DNA of 45,729 nt from Flavobacterium enshiense DK69. Its GTDB lineage: Bacteria > Bacteroidota > Bacteroidia > Flavobacteriales > Flavobacteriaceae. Made by a program: the position numbers and the translations under genes. The stretch spans positions 1 through 45,729 of the forward strand of contig NZ_AVCS01000025.1 of NCBI RefSeq assembly GCF_000498495.1, in the 5' to 3' direction. The number at the start of each line of letters is the position of its first letter. Position 1 is the first letter of the stretch. The notes under the pieces are model-generated. The model did no database searches and had not been told where the DNA came from. It was given only the letters and a program-made list of their open reading frames with translations. Positions 15,781 through 23,803 of this stretch are shown one piece after another.

Positions 15781-17802
15781 ATGAAAACAATAAAATTTCC
15801 TACAGTTTTAATTGCCTTGTTTTTTATTTTTGGTATCGTTGCCAATTTTTATTGGCGACTTGATACGACATGGATAGCGGTAACAAACCTGACAGTCTTG
15901 ATCCTTTTCGGAATTCATTTCCGACTATCAAATAAGCATTTTTTTCAAAAAATTTACTTCAGCCTTTTTACCTGTCTGCTCTCTTTTTGCATTGGGATGT
16001 TAACGTATTCGCTTCATTATCATCCGGGATATAAAAATCATTACAGTCATTTTTTATCGGATGCCGATTTAATGAAAGGCACAATCTCAGAGAGACTTAA
16101 ATCCAATGACTACGCCGAAAAATATTATTTCAAAATAACCCGAATAAACGATAAAAAAGTATTCGGTAAAATTCTTTTGACAGTTCCTAAAAAAGTCAGC
16201 ACAGAAAAATTCCACGCTGGCGACGAGTTGTATATTAAAGGAGAGTTGACGCCTATAGCAAAATCATTCAATCCTTATCAATTTGATTATGCTTCATATC
16301 TTGAAAAACAAAATGTATTCCATCAGTTAAATTTGAAAGCAGGAACTTACCTAAAAGCAGCAACAAATCACAACCTTGACTTTTATGTGGAAACCTATCG
16401 AAATAAATTATTGGGAAGCTTTAAAATTCATCATTTCACAAACGACATCAATCACATAATCGATGCGTTGCTGCTGGGTCAACGACAAGATATGAATAGT
16501 CAAGTGACGGATAATTACACCAATGCGGGAGTGATCCACATTTTGGCTATTTCAGGTTTACACATTGCAATATTATATGCGTTGCTGCTTTTCTTTCTCA
16601 AACCTTTAAACCGGTTTAAAAACGGAAAACTACTGCAATTCATAATCATAATAGTCTTTTTGTGGCTATTCGCAATCTTGTCCGGTTTATCTGCGTCTGT
16701 GGTACGTTCTGTCGTTATGTTCAGCCTTATCAGTTTCGGGCTATACCTTAACCGCTCAGGAAACATTTATAACATATTGGCGGTTTCAATGCTGATTATC
16801 CTGTTGTGTAATCCGAATTTCTTATTTGATGTAGGTTTTCAGCTAAGCTATGTTGCGGTATTTTCTATTGTCTGGTTACAACCTTTTTATCGTTCGTTCA
16901 AACCTTCCCGATTCAAATTAGTTAATTATTTTGTTGATCTCCTCACGATTTCATTTGTGGCACAAATTGGGGTTTTACCATTAAGCTTGTATTACTTCCA
17001 TCAGGTTCCTTTGTTATTTTTCCTAGCTAATCTTGTAGTAATCCCGCTGTCTAGTTTTGTATTGATTTTAGGAATTGCAATATTGGCTTTCAATTTCACT
17101 ATACCTGGTTTGGCTATAATTTTAGGGAAACTCCTGGGATTCGCCATCGAAATAATGAATCAGTACATTGCCTGGATTGCATCCTTCGAAACTTTTGCAA
17201 TCAAGGATATTCCGTTTTCATTTTCGTTATTGCTGATTTTTTATCTGATGCTTACCGCTTTGGTACTTTGGTTATACGAAAAAGAATATTCAAGGCTCAT
17301 TTTATTCTTAAGCAGTTCCTTCGCCTTTCAGATTTTGATTTTATTTACGTTATGGCAATCAAAACAAGGAAGCGAATTCATCGTTTTCAACAACAAAAAA
17401 AGTACGCTGCTGACAGAGAAACGAAAGGATAGAATCAGCGTGTATTCCAACGACAGTCTGCCAAAGGAAAATAAAAACCTGAAAGCCTATAGTTGTGGTA
17501 ATTTCAATCAAACTCTAGAAGTGCAGCCACTACAAAACGTATTGTTTTATGACAACCGAAAAATTTTAGTTATTGACAGTCTCGGTGTCTACTCACTTAA
17601 TCAAAAAACGGACATTCTATTATTGATTCAATCGCCGAAAGTAAATTTGAATCGTGTAATTGAAACTATTCATCCGAAAGCAGTAATAGCGGATGCTACG
17701 AATTACAAAAGCTATGTAAACCGATGGAAATCCACGTGCGAAACAAAAAAAATCCCTTTTCACGCTACCGCAGAAAAGGGATTCTATAAAATTGAAAATT
17801 AA
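15781..17802 (+). CDS. comEC: ComEC/Rec2-family DNA-uptake channel protein with degenerate C-terminal domain
   Basis: 673 residues. In natural competence ComEC is the inner-membrane channel that passes single-stranded DNA to the cytoplasm. Two N-terminal helices lead into a DUF4131/OB-like periplasmic domain (about 100-200). The polytopic competence domain follows (about 225-500) with the family motif HILAISGLHIAILYALL and LSGLSASVVRSVVMF. Longer ComEC proteins end in a metallo-beta-lactamase-like nuclease domain. Here the last 160 residues keep only its outline (TDILLLIQSPK..., then IHPKAVIADATNYK and KIPFHATAEKGFY), and I see no HxHxDH metal motif. The stop overlaps the stop of the convergent thioredoxin gene by 4 bp. 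Whether the organism is competent cannot be judged from this window. Confidence 0.88.
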   Translation: MKTIKFPTVLIALFFIFGIVANFYWRLDTTWIAVTNLTVLILFGIHFRLSNKHFFQKIYFSLFTCLLSFCIGMLTYSLHYHPGYKNHYSHFLSDADLMKGTISERLKSNDYAEKYYFKITRINDKKVFGKILLTVPKKVSTEKFHAGDELYIKGELTPIAKSFNPYQFDYASYLEKQNVFHQLNLKAGTYLKAATNHNLDFYVETYRNKLLGSFKIHHFTNDINHIIDALLLGQRQDMNSQVTDNYTNAGVIHILAISGLHIAILYALLLFFLKPLNRFKNGKLLQFIIIIVFLWLFAILSGLSASVVRSVVMFSLISFGLYLNRSGNIYNILAVSMLIILLCNPNFLFDVGFQLSYVAVFSIVWLQPFYRSFKPSRFKLVNYFVDLLTISFVAQIGVLPLSLYYFHQVPLLFFLANLVVIPLSSFVLILGIAILAFNFTIPGLAIILGKLLGFAIEIMNQYIAWIASFETFAIKDIPFSFSLLLIFYLMLTALVLWLYEKEYSRLILFLSSSFAFQILILFTLWQSKQGSEFIVFNNKKSTLLTEKRKDRISVYSNDSLPKENKNLKAYSCGNFNQTLEVQPLQNVLFYDNRKILVIDSLGVYSLNQKTDILLLIQSPKVNLNRVIETIHPKAVIADATNYKSYVNRWKSTCETKKIPFHATAEKGFYKIEN

Positions 17803-18287
17803 TTTATTTTTTTTAGTTCTTCGATTACCTGATCGGCGGTTAGGTAACCCACTATCGGGTTTTTCACTTCCCCTGCTTTATCGAAAACATACATTGACGG
17901 ATACCCTTGTACTTGCAAAAACATTGTAAACTCATGAACCGAATTTCGTCCTTTCCTGTTAGGGTCATATCCCGGATTCGCATACTTCTTCCCTTTGTAA
18001 GTCACTTCAAAATTACCTTCTCCGTTAAATTTAACCGGATAATAATTCTCAGTGATGTAATCTACAAATTTAGGATCATGAAAAGTATTTTTATCCAACA
18101 TCTTACATGGTCCGCACCAGTCGGTGTACACATCCATGAAAATTGGCTTTGATTTTTTCGGTTTATCCTTCTGAAGCTTTAATGCCTCATCTAAAGTCAT
18201 CCATTTGATCTCTTTAACTTCTGCATCTTGAGCATGAACCGCCAGGTTTCCTAAAACGAAAAGCACGGCAAATAGTATTTTTTTCAT
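17799..18287 (-). CDS. Exported thioredoxin-fold protein, CGPC type
   Basis: 162 residues with a Sec signal peptide (probable cleavage after VHAQ, residue 20). The thioredoxin fold follows: FMDVYTDWCGPCKMLD with the redox pair C58/C61, and the cis-proline loop as VQGYPSMYVF. A loop insertion (KGKKYANPGYDPNRKGRN) lies between the motif and the cis-Pro, as in thioredoxin_7/DUF255-like periplasmic proteins. It probably acts as a periplasmic thiol oxidoreductase or reductant; direction cannot be told from sequence. It lies 4 nt downstream of a second thioredoxin-fold gene, so the two form a pair, and its stop overlaps that of comEC. Confidence 0.9.
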   Translation of the reverse strand: MKKILFAVLFVLGNLAVHAQDAEVKEIKWMTLDEALKLQKDKPKKSKPIFMDVYTDWCGPCKMLDKNTFHDPKFVDYITENYYPVKFNGEGNFEVTYKGKKYANPGYDPNRKGRNSVHEFTMFLQVQGYPSMYVFDKAGEVKNPIVGYLTADQVIEELKKIN

Positions 18288-18291
18288 TTAT

Positions 18292-18768
18292 TTATCCTTT
18301 TTTATTGTTTGTTAAAATCTGATTTGCTCCTGAAATCCAAGCTTCCGGTCCTCCGGCAACATAACCTGTCCTGCCAAGTTGGGTGAAATTTGTTTTTCCT
18401 TCCTTGATATCGGCGTTCACAAACCAAACGGTTGGATATCCCTGGACTCCGAAGGCATTTTGTAAAGCATAATTTTGCTGCTGTAAAATGGGTTCCAATT
18501 GTTTTTTTCTAGGAAAATCTACTTCCACCAAAACCACATTCTCCTTTGCCCATTTTACAAACTCTTCTTTATAAAAAACTTCTTTTTGCAAACGAACACA
18601 CCAACCGCACCAATCGCTTCCAGTAAAAAACAACATCATCGGTTTTTTTTCCTGTTTGGAAACCTCCATTGCTTTATCAATGCTGGTATGCCATGTCAAT
18701 CCGCCTTCCTGGGCCGATAAGACTAACGTGTTTAAGCAGATAAGTAATCCTAAAAGTATCTTTTTCAT
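18292..18768 (-). CDS. Exported thioredoxin-fold protein, CGWC type
   Basis: 158 residues. A Sec signal peptide ends at about residue 20 (VLSAQ). The fold then shows FTGSDWCGWCVRLQKEVF (redox pair C54/C57) and VQGYPTVWFV with the cis-proline. The CGWC dipeptide differs from its neighbour's CGPC, and the two proteins share few residues outside the motifs, so they look like distinct partners rather than a recent duplication. DsbD-like or disulfide-reductase work in the periplasm is the most natural reading. It precedes the CGPC gene by 4 nt and lies 49 nt after the POT transporter gene. A -7 box in that gap suggests its own promoter. Confidence 0.9.
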   Translation of the reverse strand: MKKILLGLLICLNTLVLSAQEGGLTWHTSIDKAMEVSKQEKKPMMLFFTGSDWCGWCVRLQKEVFYKEEFVKWAKENVVLVEVDFPRKKQLEPILQQQNYALQNAFGVQGYPTVWFVNADIKEGKTNFTQLGRTGYVAGGPEAWISGANQILTNNKKG

Positions 18769-18799
18769 TGTATCCCTTTTTAAATCAGCTACTAAATAA

Positions 18800-18807
18800 C
18801 AAAAATA
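18800..18807 (-). promoter_or_regulatory. Candidate -7 box for the thioredoxin pair
   Basis: On the minus strand this reads TATTTTTG, a perfect TAnnTTTG match. It lies 31 nt before the ATG at 18768, in the 49-bp gap after the POT gene. No -33 TTTG is seen. It would allow the two thioredoxin genes to be expressed apart from the transporters. Confidence 0.45.
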
Positions 18808-18817
18808 ATGCCGATTA

Positions 18818-20356
18818 TTACTTAACGTCCTGCATTAATTTTTTCACGAACGGGGAAATAGCTATCAATACAATTCCGGCAATCACCGCATACACAGCCA
18901 ATTGCTGGTAACCGTCTGCATACACATTTAACTTTTCAAGGTTCGTTGCATTCTCAGAAGCCTCTGCGATATTTGCCCCTAACAATCCGGCAAAATACTG
19001 TCCGTATGCACTCGCCAGGAACCACATCCCCATAATAACCGCTTGTGTTTTTTGAGGAGACAATTTGGTCATCGCACTCATTCCGATTGGTGATAAACAC
19101 AATTCTCCAAAGGTAATGATGAACCAACCAAATGTGAACAAATCCAAAGATGTTTTCCCTGAAGCATCCGCGAAGAATTTCGTGTAATAAAACACATAGA
19201 AACCGCCGGCCAAAAACAAAAATGCCAATCCGAATTTCACCACCGTGTTCGGCTCGAATTTACGTTTGTTCATCCACAACCATACCATTCCGATCAAAGC
19301 CGCAAAACCGATTACGAATAACGAATTCGCTGAATTATTAACTCCATTAGGATCCAATTTAACTCCCAACACCGTATTATGCAAGTTGTTAGCCGCGAAT
19401 AAACTCAGGGACCCACCACTTTGCTCAAAAAAGGCCCAAAAGAAAATGGAGAAGATGATAAACACCAAAGCAGCCAATAATTTTTTATTTTCTGCTGAAG
19501 AGAAATAACGCATCTCGTAAAACAGATACAACAACGCTGCAGGCCCTATAACAAACATAAAATAGTCTGTGTATTCTGTTTTGGCCACCATCGTCATGAT
19601 AACCGGAATAATTACCAAAGAACCTACATACGTAGCAATTTCAAATATTCTTCGCTTGGAAATTTCCAAATGGGATAACGGGGACAAACCAATTTCACCC
19701 AGACTTTTCTGCGTTTGCGTGAAAGTCAGCAAACTTATAATCATTACGATTGCTGCAAATCCGAAGGCCACATTCCAGCGCAAATGCTGCGGAACATAAG
19801 AAGCCAACATATTTCCGTTAGCAACGGCAATACAGATGTAACCACCGATCAAGGCGCCTAAATTCACCCCTGCATAAAACAAAGAAAAGCCGGCATCCCT
19901 TCTGTGATCGTCGTCTTTGTACAACTTACCTACCATTGTGGAGATATTCGGTTTGAAAAATCCGGTTCCGATAATGGTAAAGCTAATTCCGAAGAAAAAG
20001 AATTGTTTTGGATCCGCAGCCAGAATAATACTTCCGGCAATCATCAGTAAACCACCCCAGAACAAAGACTTTCTGTAACCTAAAATCTTATCGGCGAACA
20101 GTCCGCCTATAAATGTGAATGCATAAACAAACGCCTGAGTTGCCCCGTATTGCAGATTGGCTGTCTTTTCATCCATCATCAATTGGCTAACCATAAAGAC
20201 CACCAACATTCCGCGCATCCCGTAAAAACAGAAACGCTCCCACATCTCACTAAAAAATAAATACCAAAGCTGTTTTGGGTATTTACCTTTAAAATTCTGG
20301 ATATCGTCCACTTTTATCCCTTTGAAATCCTGAATTTCATCTATTGTTGAACTCAT
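18818..20356 (-). CDS. Proton-dependent oligopeptide transporter (POT/PTR2 family), copy 1
   Basis: 512 residues and 12 to 14 membrane helices. POT carriers use the proton gradient to import di- and tripeptides across the inner membrane. The TM1 signature ExxERFxxYGxR is complete (EMWERFCFYGMR: E37, E40, R41, R48), GTGFFKPNISTMVG follows, and the TM10 motif FGELCLSPIGMS holds the conserved Glu. An N-terminal extension of about 25 residues (two copies of a D-I-Q-x-F-K-G-like phrase) precedes TM1. It is 9 nt downstream of copy 2 and so almost certainly cotranscribed with it. With DPP-IV and two further POT genes nearby, a role in peptide feeding is very likely; the exact peptides are unknown. 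Confidence 0.95.
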   Translation of the reverse strand: MSSTIDEIQDFKGIKVDDIQNFKGKYPKQLWYLFFSEMWERFCFYGMRGMLVVFMVSQLMMDEKTANLQYGATQAFVYAFTFIGGLFADKILGYRKSLFWGGLLMIAGSIILAADPKQFFFFGISFTIIGTGFFKPNISTMVGKLYKDDDHRRDAGFSLFYAGVNLGALIGGYICIAVANGNMLASYVPQHLRWNVAFGFAAIVMIISLLTFTQTQKSLGEIGLSPLSHLEISKRRIFEIATYVGSLVIIPVIMTMVAKTEYTDYFMFVIGPAALLYLFYEMRYFSSAENKKLLAALVFIIFSIFFWAFFEQSGGSLSLFAANNLHNTVLGVKLDPNGVNNSANSLFVIGFAALIGMVWLWMNKRKFEPNTVVKFGLAFLFLAGGFYVFYYTKFFADASGKTSLDLFTFGWFIITFGELCLSPIGMSAMTKLSPQKTQAVIMGMWFLASAYGQYFAGLLGANIAEASENATNLEKLNVYADGYQQLAVYAVIAGIVLIAISPFVKKLMQDVK

Positions 20357-20365
20357 ACTAACTTA

Positions 20366-22018
20366 TTAATTTAATCCCTTTTCTTTCATTACAGCATTCA
20401 AACGTTTCAGGATAGACAATCCTAACAAAGTAGCAAACAAGAGCAGCAAGCAGTTTACCAAGAAGAAATTCGCTTTATTCTCATAATCATACCACATGCT
20501 TGCCAATACTCCTGATAATTTATTCCCGATGGAAATTGACAGGAAGAAACCTCCCATCATTAATGCGGTCAATCGTGGCGGACTTAGTTTGGAAACAATC
20601 GAAAGTCCCATCGGAGACAAGCACAATTCACCAATAGTAATGACCCCATAAGTACCCACCAGCCATAGCGGTGAAACTTTAACAGCTCCATTACTGCCTA
20701 TATAAACCGCTGCCACCATTACCAAACAGGACAATGATGAAATAAATAATCCCAGAACAATTTTTGAAGGCGTTGAAGGTTCTTTGCCCATTCTACGCAT
20801 AAATAAAAAGAATCCAACCACCACAGGTGTCAGCAGAATAATCCAACCCGGGTTAACCGACTGGAACAATTCAGTATTGATTAATGAAACCGTCTGAGTA
20901 GGATCTTTTTCCAATTCGACACGCTGTTCATTCGAAATATTGGTAAAATAAACATCTTTACCTTGTACTTTTATCGGCTCTCCCGCATCGTCTTTTTCAG
21001 CCTGAAACTGATTGTCGTATTTCTGAACTTCTTTCGTCTGGAAATCTTTTTTATCCACCAGATAAATGGACGACAATGCCTGTTCAGTTGAACCGGTCAC
21101 CTGTCTATCCGTATAATAGTTTGCCCAACGGGTTAAGGCTGTACCATTCTGTTTGAAAACCGCCCAGAATAACATTCCTACAGCAAAGATAGCTAGCAGT
21201 GCTCCCAACGGACGCTTATCTTCGTGATTGGCTTTGAGATACAAACGGACATAGAAAATAATAATTGGTATACAGGCAAAAATAAAGGCATCGGTAGAAT
21301 CACTCTTGAAAATATTATCCGGAATCATCCACCCTATAGCTCCGCAAATGATGGCCGGTAAAAAAACCATCCCAAGAATTCGGGCTAGACTAATATCGCC
21401 TTCCTGAACTGGTTTCATCACATTGGCACTTTGCAGATGTTTTCTTCCCAAGGTAAAAATGATAAGACCAATAAACATTCCCACACCTGCTGTTATGAAA
21501 GCAGCACTCCATCCGTACTGGTTACGCATGAACGCGGCTATGATGTTACAAATGAACGCCCCGATGTTGATACCCATATAGAAAATATTGTATCCGGCAT
21601 CTTTGTTGGCTTTATACTCTTCAGTTGAATATAAATTTCCAACCAGCGTCGAAATACTCGGCTTGAAAAATCCGTTACCAACGATAATAAGCGCCATCGA
21701 CACATAAAAAGCAGTAGTATCATGAATCCCTAACCCGATGTAGCCCAATCCCATCAGGAATCCACCAAGATAAATTGCTTTAAAGTAACCCAACACCCGG
21801 TCAGCAAGATAGCCTCCCAAAAACGGAGTCAGATAGGTTAAGGCGATATAAGTTCCGAAGATATCATCGGCATATTTATCGGAAAAAGCCATTCCTCCGG
21901 TAGCGGCCGGATCGATCATGTATAAAACAAAAATTCCGATGATCAAATAATATCCGAAACGCTCCCACATTTCGGTAAAAAACAAAAACAGTAACCCCCT
22001 GGGGTGCTTATTTCTCAT
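20366..22018 (-). CDS. POT-family transporter, copy 2, with atypical TM1 motif and large insertion
   Basis: 550 residues. It is clearly a POT/PTR2 protein: EMWERF in TM1 (E16, E19, R20), GNGFFKPSISTLVG and IGELCLSPMGLS. It departs from its two neighbours in two ways. The usual YGxR after ERF is YLII, so the TM1 arginine that contacts the peptide carboxylate in characterised POTs is Ile27. A hydrophilic insertion of about 90 residues (about 296-385; Lys/Asp/Gln-rich, e.g. KKDFQTKEVQKYDNQ) separates the middle helices. Both hint at a different substrate range or a periplasmic/cytoplasmic side domain. Its start lies only 12 nt after a strong terminator that follows copy 3, so its expression probably depends on read-through or on a promoter within that hairpin region. 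Confidence 0.93.
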   Translation of the reverse strand: MRNKHPRGLLFLFFTEMWERFGYYLIIGIFVLYMIDPAATGGMAFSDKYADDIFGTYIALTYLTPFLGGYLADRVLGYFKAIYLGGFLMGLGYIGLGIHDTTAFYVSMALIIVGNGFFKPSISTLVGNLYSTEEYKANKDAGYNIFYMGINIGAFICNIIAAFMRNQYGWSAAFITAGVGMFIGLIIFTLGRKHLQSANVMKPVQEGDISLARILGMVFLPAIICGAIGWMIPDNIFKSDSTDAFIFACIPIIIFYVRLYLKANHEDKRPLGALLAIFAVGMLFWAVFKQNGTALTRWANYYTDRQVTGSTEQALSSIYLVDKKDFQTKEVQKYDNQFQAEKDDAGEPIKVQGKDVYFTNISNEQRVELEKDPTQTVSLINTELFQSVNPGWIILLTPVVVGFFLFMRRMGKEPSTPSKIVLGLFISSLSCLVMVAAVYIGSNGAVKVSPLWLVGTYGVITIGELCLSPMGLSIVSKLSPPRLTALMMGGFFLSISIGNKLSGVLASMWYDYENKANFFLVNCLLLLFATLLGLSILKRLNAVMKEKGLN

Positions 22019-22030
22019 AATGGTTGAATT

Positions 22031-22060
22031 AAAAAAAGCCCGTAGGTTTTCCTACGGGCT
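22031..22060 (-). terminator. Intrinsic terminator between POT copies 3 and 2
   Basis: Read on the minus strand, AGCCCGTAGG pairs with CCTACGGGCT over 10 bp around an AAAA loop, followed by seven T. It lies 29 nt after the stop of POT copy 3 and its T-tract ends 12 nt before the start codon of POT copy 2. This is a near-perfect intrinsic terminator in an unusual place, discussed in the findings. Just upstream (22061-22069) the minus strand reads TATCTTTC, a one-mismatch -7 box. Confidence 0.92.
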
Positions 22061-22089
22061 TGAAAGATATAAAATATTTTTTAAAGTGA

Positions 22090-23766
22090 TTATTTTACAC
22101 CATGCATCATTCTTTTTAACATTGGCGTCAATAAGAACAATACTACAGAAGCAACTCCACACAATACTACGAATACCATGAAGAATTCGAATAAATTGTG
22201 GATTTCAAATCCTGCGAAAACCGGGTAATGATCACTGATTTGGTTTTCAGCCAACAATTTAGCCTGCTCAGCAGTCGGCACTACTTTTTTATCTAAAACA
22301 TCCTGAAGGTTAATACCTAATTCCTGTGCTTTTTTGAATTTATCTCCCGTAGACGGTAAGATAGACCCTAAAGTTCCAGCTAAAGCGTAACCTGAGGCAT
22401 TTGATAAGAAGAATACTCCATATAACAAAGAAGCAAAACGCTTAGGAGATAATTTACCTACCAACGACAATCCGATTGGCGACAAACACAACTCTCCGCA
22501 AGTCTGAATCAAATACAATAAGATCAACCAGTAGATTGATAATAAACCGCTGTTTCCTAAATCTTTTACATTGTGAGCAATGATGAAATAACTCACTGCT
22601 ATCAACAATAATCCAAAAGATTGCTTCATTGGTGAAATAGGCTCGCTCCCTTTAGCTCTTAATTTATCCCATAACATACTGAATGGTACTGCCAAAAGAA
22701 CTACAAACAATCCGTTGAAGATTTGCACCATCGATGGAGGCATTTGCCATCCAAAAAAGTTTCTGTCTGTCTGGTTGTCAGCAATGAACGTTAACGAAGA
22801 ACCTGCCTGTTCGAAAGCCGCCCAGAAGAAGATTACGAAGAACGAAACGATATAGATTACTAAAATACGATCTCTCTCTACTTTTGTCAACGATTTATCT
22901 GATAAAATCAACCCGGCTAATGTTAAACCACTTCCATAGATCAAGGAATAAATCAAGTTTTGTCCGAATGCAAAGTGGAATAATAATCCTAAAGCTACAA
23001 ATGCAACAACTGCAATTCCTAATGCCTGACCTGTAAAATGCGCTTTAGTAGCCTCGCCTTCTTCAAAATGAGAAGCGTCATTATGTTTCGGAAGACCTCC
23101 TAATGGTCTACCTTCAGGAGTTACCACATATTTATTCTTAAGAAAGAAGAACACCAAAGTTCCGATAATCATCGCAAGAGCTGCTGCCAGGAATCCCCAT
23201 TTGAAAGCGTGGATATCACGCATTCCGCCGGCGTCTTTCACGTCTCCAACGATTGGACAGATGAATTGCCCTAAGAAAGCTCCGATGTTAATACCCATGT
23301 AGAAAATAGTAAAAGCCGTATCCAATTTGCTTTTTTCTTCTTTCGGATACAAACTTCCTACCATCGAGGAAATATTCGGTTTGAAGAAACCATTACCAAA
23401 AATGATTACACCCAATGCCACATACATTAAGGTTTTGGCCAATTCTAAATTAGAAGGGAATACAGATGCACTTGTGAAAAGCAACAACTGCCCGATAGCC
23501 ATAAGGGAACCTCCTAACATGATACAGTTACGGTTTCCTAAAAATCTGTCGGAGATAAAACCTCCCAACATTGGTGTCAAATAACATAATCCAAGGAAAC
23601 CTCCATAAATTAGAGAAGCCTCTTCTTCCTTCATCATCAACGAGTTAACCAGGAATAAGGTTAACAGTGCGCGCATTCCGTAGAAATTGAAACGCTCCCA
23701 CATCTCGGTTCCGAACAATACCCAAAGCCCCTTTGGATGTCCTTGTTTTGCTGTTGTTTCGCTCAT
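22090..23766 (-). CDS. Proton-dependent oligopeptide transporter (POT/PTR2 family), copy 3
   Basis: 558 residues with the full set of POT motifs. TM1 is EMWERFNFYGMR, with E21, E24, R25 and R32 at the same positions as I recall for the Shewanella POT protein PepTSo. GNGFFKPNISSMVG and CGELCLSPIGLS follow. A soluble loop of about 55 residues (about 468-525, containing ELGINLQDVLDKKVVPTAEQ) precedes the last helix. It lies 37 nt downstream of the DPP-IV gene on the same strand, so the peptidase and this carrier probably share a transcript that ends at the 22031-22060 hairpin. It should import the dipeptides the peptidase releases; this is inferred from context. Confidence 0.95.
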   Translation of the reverse strand: MSETTAKQGHPKGLWVLFGTEMWERFNFYGMRALLTLFLVNSLMMKEEEASLIYGGFLGLCYLTPMLGGFISDRFLGNRNCIMLGGSLMAIGQLLLFTSASVFPSNLELAKTLMYVALGVIIFGNGFFKPNISSMVGSLYPKEEKSKLDTAFTIFYMGINIGAFLGQFICPIVGDVKDAGGMRDIHAFKWGFLAAALAMIIGTLVFFFLKNKYVVTPEGRPLGGLPKHNDASHFEEGEATKAHFTGQALGIAVVAFVALGLLFHFAFGQNLIYSLIYGSGLTLAGLILSDKSLTKVERDRILVIYIVSFFVIFFWAAFEQAGSSLTFIADNQTDRNFFGWQMPPSMVQIFNGLFVVLLAVPFSMLWDKLRAKGSEPISPMKQSFGLLLIAVSYFIIAHNVKDLGNSGLLSIYWLILLYLIQTCGELCLSPIGLSLVGKLSPKRFASLLYGVFFLSNASGYALAGTLGSILPSTGDKFKKAQELGINLQDVLDKKVVPTAEQAKLLAENQISDHYPVFAGFEIHNLFEFFMVFVVLCGVASVVLFLLTPMLKRMMHGVK

Positions 23767-23803
23767 TTTTTCTTTTGTTTCTGTTTTTGGTATTTAGTTA
23801 GTA

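Noticed and set aside
17799..18768. Recent tandem duplication of the thioredoxin genes
   Set aside because: Outside the signal peptide, WCGxC and GYP motifs the two proteins differ in sequence and loops, so they look like old paralogues or separate families.
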